64,000 nucleotides of DNA from the NCBI RefSeq assembly GCF_013402875.1, contig NZ_CP058579.1, positions 2,356,001-2,420,000 on the forward strand, read 5' to 3'. The notes under the pieces are model-generated. The model saw only the letters and a list, made by a program, of their open reading frames with translations, had not been told where the DNA came from and did not search any database. The stretch comes from Halorarum salinum (GTDB lineage Archaea; Halobacteriota; Halobacteria; Halobacteriales; Haloferacaceae). A program made the position numbers and the translations under genes. Below are positions 6,526 to 15,499 of the stretch, piece after piece (position 1 is the first letter of the stretch; each line of letters opens with the position of its first letter).

Positions 6526-8250
6526 GTGCGCCACACACGGAGAGCGGTAGTCGCGAGCGCGTTCGGGCTGTTGAGCGGCTGTGCCGTCTCGGGGGGCTTC
6601 GGCGCGACGTCCCCGACGGGGACCCGAACCGGCACGTCGGGGACCGGGCCGACCGAGCCGACCCCGTCCCCCACCCCCGGACCGGTCGACTCCGGGCGAA
6701 CGATCCCGCCGGTCTCCCACCCGGGGACCCGGGCCCCGCCGCTCCCGGCCGGCCCCCTCCCGGGCGTGGAGAACCCCGTCCTGACCCCGGACGACGTCAC
6801 GGACTTCGGCGACGTCACGCTCGTCGCCGACCCCTTCCTGTTCGTCGAGGACGGGGAGTGGCACCTCTTCTTCGAGGTGTACAACGAGGACCGCGATCCC
6901 GACGCGGTCATCGGACACGCGCGCAGTTCCGAGGGGCGCGACTGGGAGTACACGGGCGTGGTGCTCGAGAAGGACGCCCACACGTCGTTCCCGCTCGTCT
7001 GGAAGTGGGAAGGGGAGTACTACATGTGCCCACCCACGGGCCGGAACGTCGAACTCTGGCGAGCGCGGTCGTTCCCCGACGACTGGGAACTCCTCGGGAA
7101 CCTCCTCGAGGCCGAGTACTACCCGCACGACCCGGTCATCTTCCGCTACGAGGGACGATGGTGGCTGTTCACCGACCGGGGAAACGACGCCGTGATGGCC
7201 TTCCACAGCGAGGACCTGGAGTCCACGGGCTGGAAACCACACGCGGGGAACCCCGTAGTGACCGACCGGCTGAAGGGGGCGCGACACGCCGGACGGCCCG
7301 TCGTCGTCGGCGATCGGCCCTACCTCTTCCGCATGGACCTGCGTGACGAGTACGGGGACAAGGTCCGGGGCTACGAGGTCACGGAGCTCACGACGACGAC
7401 GTACGCCGACCGCGAACTCCCCGAGTCGCCCGTCCTCTCCGAGAGCGGCGTCGGCTGGAACGCGGAGGCCATGCACCACTTCGACCACTGGTGGGACGGC
7501 GACGGCTGGCTCTGTGCGGTCGACGGCGAACGCGGCGGGTCGCCGGAGGGGCGGTACGCCATCGGCCTCTACTACGTGCCGGCGGACGCGTCGCCGCGGC
7601 AGTCCAGCCTCCCCGCCGACCGCTCGCGGACGGCCGCCTACTACACGTTCGACGGGCACGATGGAGTCGCCGTCGACCAGCGGGGGAACCGGCGCCCGGG
7701 CGTCGTCTTCGACGCGGAGGCGGGGTCGGTCGACGGGGTTCCCGGCCGGACGTTCGCCGAGGGGACGAGCAGGGTCGTGTTCCCGTACACGTACGTGTCG
7801 ACGCTGGACGGCGACGCGTTCTCGCTCGTGACGTACGTACGACCCGCGGTCCGTAGCCGGAAACGGACGCTCCTCGAGTACGGGAAGCACGACGGCGAGA
7901 CCAACCTCCGGGTCGAACGGAACGGGAACGCGTCGTGGACGGTTACGGCAGCGGGTCGGGACGACGACGTCTCGTTCACCGCCGAGGGAGGTCCCGACGA
8001 CGCGACGCTGGTGCAGGTGGCGCTGACGTACGTCAGGGGGAGCGGGTTCGGCTTCCACACGAACGGGGTCGAACGTGGCCGGGGAGGCGACCCCGGTTCG
8101 GTCGTCGAGTACAACGACTACCTCGTCCTCGGCGCCGACCGGCGGGGCGAGTCGCCGTGGACCGGGTGGATCGGCCCGTTCGGCGTCCACGACGCCGCGC
8201 TGACGGGGCCGGAACTCGACGCGATGGACGCGGAACTCCGGGCCGGCTAG
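6526..8250 (+). CDS. Secreted lipoprotein with GH43-like beta-propeller and LamG domain
   Basis: This 574-residue protein starts at a GTG. Its N-terminus has twin arginines (R5 R6) and a lipobox ending at Cys19 (LLSGC), so it is probably exported by Tat and lipid-anchored outside the cell. A Thr/Pro/Gly linker (about 25-70) leads to a five-bladed-propeller-like domain (about 75-350) with repeats such as VADPFLFVEDGEWHLFFEVYN and HDPVIFRYEGRWWLFT, the signature of the family that includes the glucosamine inositolphosphorylceramide transferase N-terminal domain and GH43-like enzymes. Residues about 365-570 look like a LamG/concanavalin fold. It may bind or trim a surface glycan; the substrate is unknown. 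Confidence 0.75.
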   Translation: MRHTRRAVVASAFGLLSGCAVSGGFGATSPTGTRTGTSGTGPTEPTPSPTPGPVDSGRTIPPVSHPGTRAPPLPAGPLPGVENPVLTPDDVTDFGDVTLVADPFLFVEDGEWHLFFEVYNEDRDPDAVIGHARSSEGRDWEYTGVVLEKDAHTSFPLVWKWEGEYYMCPPTGRNVELWRARSFPDDWELLGNLLEAEYYPHDPVIFRYEGRWWLFTDRGNDAVMAFHSEDLESTGWKPHAGNPVVTDRLKGARHAGRPVVVGDRPYLFRMDLRDEYGDKVRGYEVTELTTTTYADRELPESPVLSESGVGWNAEAMHHFDHWWDGDGWLCAVDGERGGSPEGRYAIGLYYVPADASPRQSSLPADRSRTAAYYTFDGHDGVAVDQRGNRRPGVVFDAEAGSVDGVPGRTFAEGTSRVVFPYTYVSTLDGDAFSLVTYVRPAVRSRKRTLLEYGKHDGETNLRVERNGNASWTVTAAGRDDDVSFTAEGGPDDATLVQVALTYVRGSGFGFHTNGVERGRGGDPGSVVEYNDYLVLGADRRGESPWTGWIGPFGVHDAALTGPELDAMDAELRAG

Positions 8251-8356
8251 CGGATCGTCCGCGTTCGCCTCCGGGCACCGACGGACTCCCCGACGAGGTG
8301 AACCCCGGCCGACGGGTCGACGGAAGGTATTTTGGCCCCCTTACAGTCGCCACCGT

Positions 8357-9640
8357 ATGCGACTCGTGCAGTTGCGCGTTCCGGCGGACGACCGCGAGCC
8401 CGTTCTGGACGCGCTCGACGAGCATGGGGTTGACTTCGTCGACACGCCCGAGGCGGACGGGGACGCGACGCTCGTCCACTTCCCGTTGCCGACCGAGGCC
8501 GTCGAGAGCGTCGTCGACGCCGTCCACGAGGCGGGCCTCAACGACGACGACTACGTCGTGGTCGCCAGCGCCGAGACGGCTCGCTCGCCTCGGTTCGACG
8601 AACTCGAAGAGGAGTACGTCAACGGGTCGGGCGAGGAGGACGCCATCACGGAGGCGGAACTCCGGTCGAAGACGCTGAACCTCACGCCGAGCAGGCTGGT
8701 GTACTACGCGATGACGCTTCTCAGCGTGCTCGTCGCGACCGCGGGGCTCGTGCTCGACGCCCCGTCGGTCGTCGTGGGCGCGATGGTCATCTCCCCGCAG
8801 GTGGGCGCCTCGCTCACCGCCGCCGTGGGCGCGACCATCGACGACCGACCGATGCTCCGGGACGGGATCAGGATGCAGGTGTACGCGCTCGCCGGGTCGG
8901 TGCTCGCGGCCGCCGCGTTCGGCTGGGCGCTCCGTAACGCCGGCTTCGTCCCGCCGGTCCTCGACATCTCCACGGTGGACCAGATCAGCACCCGGACCTC
9001 GCCGGGGCTGCTCACCCTGTTGGTGGGACTGTGTGCCGGCGCGGCCGGCGGGTTCAGCCTCGCGTCCGACGTCCCGGAGTCGCTGGTCGGCGTCGCGGTC
9101 GCCGTGGCGCTCGTCCCCGCGGCGGCCGCCTCGGGCATCGGGGTCGCGTGGGGCTACACCGGCGTCGCGGTCGGCGCGGGGGTGCTGTTGCTCGTCAACG
9201 CCGTCTCCATCAACGCCGCCGCGGTCGGCGTCCTCTGGTACCTCGGCTACCGGCCCTGGTCGGACCACGCGGGGCCGGTCAGGGACCTGGCCCGCGCGGC
9301 GCGCTCGCGGCGCTTCCTCGTCGCCGCGACGGTCACCGCCGTGCTCGTCCTCGCGCCCGGCCTCCTCATCGCGGACCACGTCGCCTTCGAGAACGAGGCC
9401 AACGACGCCGTCGAGGCGACGCTCGAGGAGCCCCGCTACCAGGAACTCGAACTGGTGTCGACGCACGTCGAGTTCGTCTCCGGGACGTCCGAGTCGGAGT
9501 CGTTCATGGTCGTCGTCGCCCGGCCGGCCGGCGAGCCGTACCCCGAACTCGCGGATCGGTTGCGCGATGCCGTGCGCGAGCGGACCGGGGAGACCCCGAC
9601 GGTGGAGGTGGAGTTCGTCGACAGGAACCGGTCCGGGTGA
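8357..9640 (+). CDS. DUF389 (TIGR00341) family membrane protein
   Basis: This 427-residue protein has a soluble N-terminal domain (about 1-100, beginning MRLVQLRVPADDREPVLDAL), a core of about seven to eight membrane helices (about 112-355) and a soluble C-terminal tail. The first helices contain the family's conserved VVVGAMVISPQVGASLTAAVGA and ASDVPESLVGVAVAVALVPAAA segments. Members occur widely in archaea and bacteria, and their function has not been established as far as I know. It stands alone between the lipoprotein gene and a convergent epimerase gene. Confidence 0.85.
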   Translation: MRLVQLRVPADDREPVLDALDEHGVDFVDTPEADGDATLVHFPLPTEAVESVVDAVHEAGLNDDDYVVVASAETARSPRFDELEEEYVNGSGEEDAITEAELRSKTLNLTPSRLVYYAMTLLSVLVATAGLVLDAPSVVVGAMVISPQVGASLTAAVGATIDDRPMLRDGIRMQVYALAGSVLAAAAFGWALRNAGFVPPVLDISTVDQISTRTSPGLLTLLVGLCAGAAGGFSLASDVPESLVGVAVAVALVPAAAASGIGVAWGYTGVAVGAGVLLLVNAVSINAAAVGVLWYLGYRPWSDHAGPVRDLARAARSRRFLVAATVTAVLVLAPGLLIADHVAFENEANDAVEATLEEPRYQELELVSTHVEFVSGTSESESFMVVVARPAGEPYPELADRLRDAVRERTGETPTVEVEFVDRNRSG

Positions 9641-9725
9641 TCGACGCTGGGATCCCGGTCGGATGGTCGGAGTTCGGCCACGGTCGGGAGCCGACCCGGA
9701 CCGTGGCCGGGGCGTCCTGCCGGGC

Positions 9726-10640
9726 TCAGTCGAGGTACGGGGCACACACCCGCCGGACGCCCTCCTCGAAGCCGATCTCGGGCTCCCAGCCGGTCGCCCG
9801 GTGGACCTTCGAGACGTCGGCCTTCGTGTCGTGGACGTAATCGTCGAACGGCGTCTCGACGTACTCGGGCTCGATGTCGGTGCCCAGCGCGTCGTTGATC
9901 ATCGCGACCATCTCGTTGAAGCTGTAGCTCTCGCCAGTTCCGAGGTTGTAGATGCCGTTGAGCCGGTGGTCAGCCACCGCCTCGATGCCGCGGACGACGT
10001 CGTCGACGTGGGTGAAATCGCGGGTCTGTGAGCCGTCGCCGAACAGTTCGGGCGCCTCGCCGTTCGCGATCAGGTCGGCGAACTGCGCGACCGTGTTCGC
10101 GTACTCGCCCTTGTGCTCCTCGGCGCCGCCGAACCCCTGGTAGACGGAGAAGAACCGGAGACCCGCGACGTCCATGCCGTGGTGGTTGCGGTAGTAGTCC
10201 CCGTAGTGCTCGCGGGCGAGCTTCGACGCCTCGTAGCCCGTGCGGGCCTCCACCTCCATGTCCTCGGGGGACGGCTCGGTCCGGCTGCCGTAGATGGATG
10301 AGGTCGAGGCGTAGACGACGAGGTCACAGCCGGCCCGCTGCGCCTGTTCGACCGTGTTGACGAACCCCTCGACGTTGACCCGCGCGCCGCGGGCGGGGTC
10401 CTCCTCGTGCATGTTCCGGGAGGACATCGCCGCGAGGTGGAAGACGGCGTCCACGTCCGCCGGGAGGTCGTCGTCGAGCACCGACCCCTCGACGAACTCC
10501 ACGTCGTCGCCCAGGTTGTCGGGCGTGCCGAGGTAGAGGTCGTCCAGCGCGACGACCTCGTTCCGCTCGGCGAGTCGGTTCGCCAGGTTCGAGCCGATGA
10601 AGCCGGCGCCGCCGGTGACGAGCACGCGCTTTCCCTGCAT
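9726..10640 (-). CDS. NAD-dependent epimerase/dehydratase
   Basis: This 304-residue extended short-chain dehydrogenase acts on nucleotide sugars (UDP-glucose 4-epimerase type). It has the NAD-binding GGAGFIGS near the start, the serine-containing STSSIYG and the catalytic YEASK, followed by RFFSVYQGFG. The ATG at 10640 places the Rossmann motif at the expected position; an open frame extends further upstream but has non-protein composition. Such enzymes supply sugars for S-layer glycosylation or exopolysaccharide. The exact substrate cannot be read from sequence. The gene is divergent from the HTH regulator at 10769. Confidence 0.88.
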   Translation of the reverse strand: MQGKRVLVTGGAGFIGSNLANRLAERNEVVALDDLYLGTPDNLGDDVEFVEGSVLDDDLPADVDAVFHLAAMSSRNMHEEDPARGARVNVEGFVNTVEQAQRAGCDLVVYASTSSIYGSRTEPSPEDMEVEARTGYEASKLAREHYGDYYRNHHGMDVAGLRFFSVYQGFGGAEEHKGEYANTVAQFADLIANGEAPELFGDGSQTRDFTHVDDVVRGIEAVADHRLNGIYNLGTGESYSFNEMVAMINDALGTDIEPEYVETPFDDYVHDTKADVSKVHRATGWEPEIGFEEGVRRVCAPYLD

Positions 10641-10735
10641 GGGTTCCCAAGCAGTTCGCTCCCGCAAAGGGGTGTCGGTCCCGGGCCCGGCGGGCGTTCG
10701 TCCGGACCGCCCCGCCGCCGTCCCGGGTTCCGTGG

Positions 10736-10755
10736 TTTTATGCACGTTCCGGAAC
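10736..10755 (+). promoter_or_regulatory. TATA box and palindromic operator candidate for HTH gene
   Basis: TTTTAT (10736-10741) lies about 30 bases before the ATG at 10769. The perfect 10-bp palindrome GTTCCGGAAC (10746-10755) sits between the TATA box and the start, where a bound protein would block transcription. Because the downstream gene encodes an HTH protein, self-repression is a natural guess. Confidence 0.5.
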
Positions 10756-10768
10756 ATTGTCCACTTAA

Positions 10769-11302
10769 ATGTCGTCCATCGAACTCACGGACAGTCAGCG
10801 GAAGATCCTCAACGAACTCGTGAACATCTTCCGCGAGGAGGAGGACGCCGTAAAGGGCGAGACGATCGCGGAGGCCGTCGGGCGCAACCCCGGCACCATC
10901 CGCAACCAGATGCAGAGCCTGAAGGCGCTCCAACTGGTCGAGGGCGTCCCCGGCCCGAAGGGCGGGTACAAGCCGACCGCGAACGCCTTCGAGGCGCTGG
11001 ACCTCCAGAGCCTCGACGAGCCGGCGGCGACGCCGCTGTTCCACGAGGGCGAGCGGCTGGACAACGTCAACGTCCAGGAGATCAACCTGACGTCGGTCCA
11101 CCACCCGGAACTGTGCCGCGCGGAGGTCCACCTCCAGGGATCGGTTCTCGACTTCCACGAGGGCGACTCGGTGACCGTCGGCCCGACGCCGCTGTCGAAG
11201 CTCTCCATCGAGGGGACCGTCGACGGGAAGGACGAGACCTCGAGCGTGCTCATCCTGAAGATCGTCGGGATGCGCGCGCCGACAGAGGAGCCGGCCCACT
11301 GA
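10769..11302 (+). CDS. Winged-helix transcriptional regulator (archaeal Rrf2/TrmB-like N-terminus)
   Basis: This 177-residue protein starts with a winged helix (about 1-70) of the type LTDSQRKILNELV..GETIAEAVGRNPGTIRNQMQSLKALQLVEGVPGPKGGY. The same N-terminus precedes CBS domains in a group of archaeal regulators, but here the C-terminal part (about 90-172) is a different beta-rich domain, possibly for ligand sensing. The message is probably nearly leaderless, with a TATA box about 30 bases upstream and a palindrome in between. The target genes are unknown; the divergent epimerase gene is one candidate. Confidence 0.8.
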   Translation: MSSIELTDSQRKILNELVNIFREEEDAVKGETIAEAVGRNPGTIRNQMQSLKALQLVEGVPGPKGGYKPTANAFEALDLQSLDEPAATPLFHEGERLDNVNVQEINLTSVHHPELCRAEVHLQGSVLDFHEGDSVTVGPTPLSKLSIEGTVDGKDETSSVLILKIVGMRAPTEEPAH

Positions 11303-11549
11303 ACGGCCGGCCTCCCGACCGCGGACCCGCGACGACCCGCCCCCTCGACGGGTTCGGACGGCACCCGGCACGGTCGCTCCGCGCGTCCCAACTGCGGCGG
11401 CGGCGCGCGGACGTGGAGCGACGACCCCGCTCCGTCCGGCTCGCCCCCGGTTCGGCTCCGGCGACGCCGCTCCCGGAACCGATGTAGCCGAAAATCGCCC
11501 GCAATCTACCCCTTCGCCCTGCTCACGGTGACCCCCGTCTCCCCCGCCC

Positions 11550-12731
11550 TCACATGTCGCTCCACGCGCTGAGCGCCCGCCCGTGCGAGGAGACGGAGCT
11601 GATCCAGCGCGCGGCGATCGCCTTCTTCAGCATCTTCGCGCCGGGGCCGCCGAAGGTGTTGATCGGCACGACCGGCACGTCGTGGGCGACCGCCTCGTCA
11701 CCGACCGAGATGACCGTCCCCTTGTCCTCGTGGTGCCACGAGCGGAGCGGCGCACCGCGGACGGCGCGCGCGAGGTTCTCGCCGGCGACCTCGGCGGCCT
11801 GCCAGGCCGCCTGCGCGGTCGGGGGCGCGACCTCGTCGTCGCCCTGGTCAACCAGCGCGGTGTCGCCGATGGCGAACACGCGGTCCGCGCTCGTCTCGAA
11901 GGTGGCGTCGGCGAACACGCGGTTGGAGCGTTCGTCCTTCTCCACGTCGACCGCGGCGATCTCCTCCTGGCCGGTGATGCCGCCGGTCCAGAGCAGGACG
12001 TCGTAGGCCAGTTCCTCGGACTCCTCGTCCTCGCCGCCGCCGAGGTACACCGTCTCCTCGTCGACCTTCGAGATGAAGTCGCCCGTGAGGATCTCCACGT
12101 CCAACTCCTGCAGGCGCTTGCGGAGCGCCCCCTGCACCTCGGGGTCGTTCCCGGGGAACACCTCGTCGAGCCCCTCGACGAGGGTGACGTCGATCGGCGA
12201 GCGCGTGTCGTCGCGGTACTCCGCGATCTCGCCCGCCGACTGGATGCCCGAGAGGCCCGCCCCGCCGACGAGCACCTGCGCGGGCTCCATCTCGGTGGCC
12301 TCCTCGGCGGCGTCCTCGAGCGCCCGGTGGATCTCGCGGGCGTCGTCGAGTCCCTTCAGCGTGAGCGAGTGCTCGCGGAGCCCCTCGATGCCGTAGAACG
12401 CCGTCGCGGAGCCCACCGCGACGAGCAGGTAGTCGTAGTCGACGTCCTCCCCGTCCTCGACCTCGACGGTTCGTTCGTCGGTGTCGACGCCGGTGACCCG
12501 CCCCTTCACGAACGTCGTCGCGTCGTCCTTGATCTCGTCGACCGGGATGGCGACCTTCGACTCCACCGCGGGGGTCCGGATGCAGCGGTGGACCTCGTGG
12601 AGCACCAGGTGGTAGTCGTGTTCGGAGACCCACGTCAGGTTCGCCTCGCCGGCTTCGATCTCGTCCTCGAACGCCTTCACTGCGCCTGCACCGGCGTAGC
12701 CCGAGCCGATGACGACGACGTCCGTACTCAT
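11550..12731 (-). CDS. Type II NADH dehydrogenase (NDH-2-like)
   Basis: This 393-residue FAD/NAD(P)-binding oxidoreductase has two dinucleotide motifs, VVIGSGYAGAG at the N-terminus (FAD) and VGGAGLSG around residue 160 (NADH), plus the FAD-ribityl motif VFAIGDTA. The C-terminus (KMLKKAIAARWISS) looks like the amphipathic helix that holds NDH-2 on the inner membrane face. NDH-2 passes electrons from NADH to quinone without pumping protons. The ATG at 12731 gives the motif at residues 6-11. It runs in the same direction as the uridine phosphorylase gene, 114 bases downstream of it. Confidence 0.83.
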   Translation of the reverse strand: MSTDVVVIGSGYAGAGAVKAFEDEIEAGEANLTWVSEHDYHLVLHEVHRCIRTPAVESKVAIPVDEIKDDATTFVKGRVTGVDTDERTVEVEDGEDVDYDYLLVAVGSATAFYGIEGLREHSLTLKGLDDAREIHRALEDAAEEATEMEPAQVLVGGAGLSGIQSAGEIAEYRDDTRSPIDVTLVEGLDEVFPGNDPEVQGALRKRLQELDVEILTGDFISKVDEETVYLGGGEDEESEELAYDVLLWTGGITGQEEIAAVDVEKDERSNRVFADATFETSADRVFAIGDTALVDQGDDEVAPPTAQAAWQAAEVAGENLARAVRGAPLRSWHHEDKGTVISVGDEAVAHDVPVVPINTFGGPGAKMLKKAIAARWISSVSSHGRALSAWSDM

Positions 12732-12845
12732 GGACGGCGGTTCCGTGTCGGGGGATAAAGGGGTATTGAAACGGTCTCCGACTGTCAACCGTCCCGAACG
12801 AGTTGGACGACGGCCGCCCGACGGATCGCCGACTCCCGCGGCCGC

Positions 12846-13667
12846 CTACTCCAGCGACAGGCCGGCGTGCCAGCGGTCGACGCCGGCCTCGGCTTTCACC
12901 TCGTCCATCCGCGCGAGCAGCGCCGCCGCGAGGCTCGCGCACTCGACGGCCCGCGACTCGCCCTCGGTGCGGAACTCGCCGGTGATCCGGTTCGCGTACA
13001 CCGTACACACCGCGCCGGCGCGGAGGCCGTACACGTTCGCGATGGTTATGATGGCCGAGGCCTCCATCTCGATGTTCTTCACGTTCGCCTCCCGGAGTTC
13101 CTTGACGAGCGAGGCCGCGCCGGCGGCCTCGAACCCCTCGAACCCGGGCCGTCCCTGCCCGGCGTAGAAGGAGTCGGCCGACATCGTCAGTCCGACGTGG
13201 TAGTCGTGGTCGAGCCGCTCGGCGGCGGCGACGAGCGCCGAGACGACCTCGTGGTCGGCCGTCGCGGGGTAGTCCTCCCGGACGTACTCCTTGCTCGTCC
13301 CCTCCTGGCGGACGCCGCCCGAGGTGACGACGAGGTCGCCCACGTCCATCCCCTCCTGGATGGCCCCGCAGGAGCCGACGCGGATGAAGGTGTCCACGCC
13401 GACGCGCGCCAGTTCCTCGACCGCGATGGCCGCCGAGGGCGACCCGATGCCGGTGGAGGTCACCGAGAGCGGCTCGCCGTCGTACGTTCCCGTCGCGGTT
13501 CGGTACTCGCGGTGCTGGCCGACCTCCTCGTGCTCGTCCCACAGCGCGGTCACCTTGTCCACGCGCTCCGGGTTGCCGGGCAGAAGCACCGTGTCGGCCA
13601 CGTCCTCGGGCCCGACCTCGACGTGGTACTGGACGTCGTCGTTCGGGTCCTCGCTCGCGTCGGTCAT
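12846..13667 (-). CDS. udp: Uridine phosphorylase
   Basis: This 273-residue nucleoside phosphorylase cleaves uridine with phosphate to uracil and ribose-1-phosphate. It has the family's phosphate-binding LLPGNPERVDKV, the STGIGSPSAAIAVEEL and FIRVGSCGAIQ segments, and the C-terminal NIEMEASAI with the ribose-binding Glu. The cytidine deaminase gene lies about 0.8 kb away, which supports a pyrimidine salvage role. The specificity for uridine rather than another nucleoside is inferred from family resemblance. Confidence 0.88.
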   Translation of the reverse strand: MTDASEDPNDDVQYHVEVGPEDVADTVLLPGNPERVDKVTALWDEHEEVGQHREYRTATGTYDGEPLSVTSTGIGSPSAAIAVEELARVGVDTFIRVGSCGAIQEGMDVGDLVVTSGGVRQEGTSKEYVREDYPATADHEVVSALVAAAERLDHDYHVGLTMSADSFYAGQGRPGFEGFEAAGAASLVKELREANVKNIEMEASAIITIANVYGLRAGAVCTVYANRITGEFRTEGESRAVECASLAAALLARMDEVKAEAGVDRWHAGLSLE

Positions 13668-13814
13668 GCCGCGTGGATTCGGCGACTCGGATGTTAGTCC
13701 TTCCGCGTTCCGCTCGCCCGGACGGCGTCACGACGCCCCGGTCGGTGGACCGTACCGCCGAGGTGACCGTCCCGATGGCCCCGTCGGCGCCGCACCGTCG
13801 ATCCCCGCCCGAGA

Positions 13815-13820
13815 CTTAAG
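13815..13820 (+). promoter_or_regulatory. TATA box of methyltransferase gene
   Basis: CTTAAG within GAGACTTAAGCGGG lies about 27 bases upstream of the GTG at 13844, the spacing expected for a leaderless haloarchaeal message. This supports the GTG start. Confidence 0.6.
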
Positions 13821-13843
13821 CGGGCGCCGAGAGAACGTACTCC

Positions 13844-14476
13844 GTGAGCACCCAAGCGGACCCCGGCCTCCCCCCCGAGAACCCCGCGGCGGCCTACGGG
13901 TTCGACGCGGCCTACCGTGGGGCGCCCCCGAACTGGGACATCGGCCGCCCGCAGCGGGCGTTCGTCCACCTGGAGGAGGCCGGCCGCATCGGCCGTCGGG
14001 TGCTGGAGGTCGGCTGTGGAACCGGCGAACTGTCGCTGTTCCTCGCGCGTCGGGGACACGAGGTGCTCGGCATCGACTTCGCGCCGAGCGCCGTCGCGCA
14101 GGCGCGCCTGAAGGCACGCTGGCGCCGGGTTCGGGCGCACTTCCTCGTCTGGGACGCGCTGAAGCTCCCCGAACTCGGCGTCCGCGTCGACGCCGTCGTC
14201 GACTCCGCGATGCTCCACTGTCTCGGCGACGACGAGCAGGTTCGCCTGGTGGACGGCCTCGCAGAGGTACTCGACCCCGACGGCTACTACTACCTGCTCT
14301 GTGACGCGCGACCGGACGGCGGCCCCAACCACGGGGCGTCGCTCTCCCGGGGTGAGATCCGGAAGCTGTTCGCCGGCCGGGAGTGGGACCTCGAGTTCGT
14401 GCTCGACACGGTGTTCGAGCGGCGGGCGTCCTGGAACCCGGCCTACCTCGTCGGCGTCCGCCGGACCGGACGTTGA
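13844..14476 (+). CDS. Class I SAM-dependent methyltransferase
   Basis: This 210-residue protein has the S-adenosylmethionine motif VLEVGCGTGELSLFLARRG (about 50-68), the acidic motif II GIDFAPSAV and the post-II segment DAVVDSAMLHCL. An N-terminal PPNWDIGRPQ resembles thiopurine methyltransferase-like enzymes. The substrate is unknown. It is transcribed opposite to udp and cdd, whose genes flank it, and converges with cdd after 17 bases. Confidence 0.85.
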   Translation: MSTQADPGLPPENPAAAYGFDAAYRGAPPNWDIGRPQRAFVHLEEAGRIGRRVLEVGCGTGELSLFLARRGHEVLGIDFAPSAVAQARLKARWRRVRAHFLVWDALKLPELGVRVDAVVDSAMLHCLGDDEQVRLVDGLAEVLDPDGYYYLLCDARPDGGPNHGASLSRGEIRKLFAGREWDLEFVLDTVFERRASWNPAYLVGVRRTGR

Positions 14477-14493
14477 TGCGGGGAGCCGACCGC

Positions 14494-14961
14494 TCAGTCG
14501 TCGGCGTCGCGGGCGGCCTCGGCCGCCTCCAGCGTCTCGAGGCTGATGGCGTTCGGGAGCAGTTCGCCGAGCGTGTACTCGGTCACGCAGTCGCCCTCGT
14601 CACAGACGACCGTCGTCGACTCGGCGCCGAACTCCGCGAGCGTCTGCCGGCACATTCCGCAGGGGGTGACGCCGTCGCGGGCGGCCGAGGAGACGGCCAC
14701 GCGCTCGAACTCGTCGTGGCCGTTCTTCACCGCCTCCGCGATCGCGACCTCCTCGGCGTGCAGCGAGTTGGAGTAGTTCGCGTTCTCGATGTTGCAGCCG
14801 ACGAAGACGGAGCCGTCGCCGGTCCGGACGGCGGCGCCGACGGCGTACTCCGAGTACGGGACGTACGCGTCCTCGTGCGCCTCGCGCGCCTTCGCCACCA
14901 GCGGGTCCGCGGCCGGGGCGCCGGCGTCCGTCCGCGGCTCCGGGTCGTTCGGGTCGGTCAT
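14494..14961 (-). CDS. cdd: Cytidine deaminase
   Basis: This 155-residue enzyme hydrolyses cytidine and deoxycytidine to uridine and deoxyuridine in pyrimidine salvage. The zinc site is clear: HAEEVAIAEA with His68 and catalytic Glu70, and PCGMCRQ with Cys101 and Cys104. Small tetrameric enzymes usually use three cysteines, so the His-Cys-Cys set here is closer to the large dimeric form. PYSEYAVGAAV (substrate binding) is also present. The ATG at 14961 is chosen because upstream codons are non-protein in composition. It fits functionally with udp nearby. Confidence 0.92.
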   Translation of the reverse strand: MTDPNDPEPRTDAGAPAADPLVAKAREAHEDAYVPYSEYAVGAAVRTGDGSVFVGCNIENANYSNSLHAEEVAIAEAVKNGHDEFERVAVSSAARDGVTPCGMCRQTLAEFGAESTTVVCDEGDCVTEYTLGELLPNAISLETLEAAEAARDADD

Positions 14962-15082
14962 GGCGTCCACCTCGCCCGCGCCGGACCATAAATCCCGCCA
15001 GACCGACGCCCGGGGACGCTCCGCCGGACCGAGTCGGGGGCGACCCCGACAGACCCATGTCCGGGGGCGACCAACTCCGGCC

Positions 15083-15463
15083 GTGAGCGATCCGGGGGCG
15101 GGCCACGACGCAACTGGAGGCGGCAGCGGCGCGCCGGGCGCCGGAGACACGCCGGCCGACGACGGCACGGGGGACGGCGACGCGCGACCCGTCGACCGCC
15201 ACGACGGCCGGGTCGGCGCGGACGCCGACGGCCGACCGTACCTCGCGGGGGCCGGAGCGGCGGTGACGGCGTTCGCCGCTGCGGCGGGATACGTCGTCGC
15301 GGCGAACAACGCCGTGGGCACCGTGAGCGTGTTCGGACTGGCGCGGCTTCCGGGAACGTCCGCGGCGATGGCGCTGTACGGCGCCGTCCTGTCGCTGTTC
15401 CTGGTGGGGGTCCTGTTCGGACTCGTCACGATCGCCTCCCGCTACGACGACGGGGCCGTCTAG
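15083..15463 (+). CDS. Small membrane protein with two predicted helices
   Basis: I do not recognise this 126-residue protein. Residues 1 to about 55 are Gly/Asp-rich and disordered-looking; two hydrophobic helices follow (AGAAVTAFAAAAGYVVAA and AAMALYGAVLSLFLVGVLFGLV). It probably sits in the cytoplasmic membrane. The GTG at 15083 is the first start in the non-shadow part of the frame. A second small membrane protein gene follows in the same direction 36 bases later, so the two may form an operon. Confidence 0.65.
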   Translation: MSDPGAGHDATGGGSGAPGAGDTPADDGTGDGDARPVDRHDGRVGADADGRPYLAGAGAAVTAFAAAAGYVVAANNAVGTVSVFGLARLPGTSAAMALYGAVLSLFLVGVLFGLVTIASRYDDGAV

Positions 15464-15499
15464 CGGTCGGTTTTTGTGCCCGGGTGGCCCACTGTCGGT

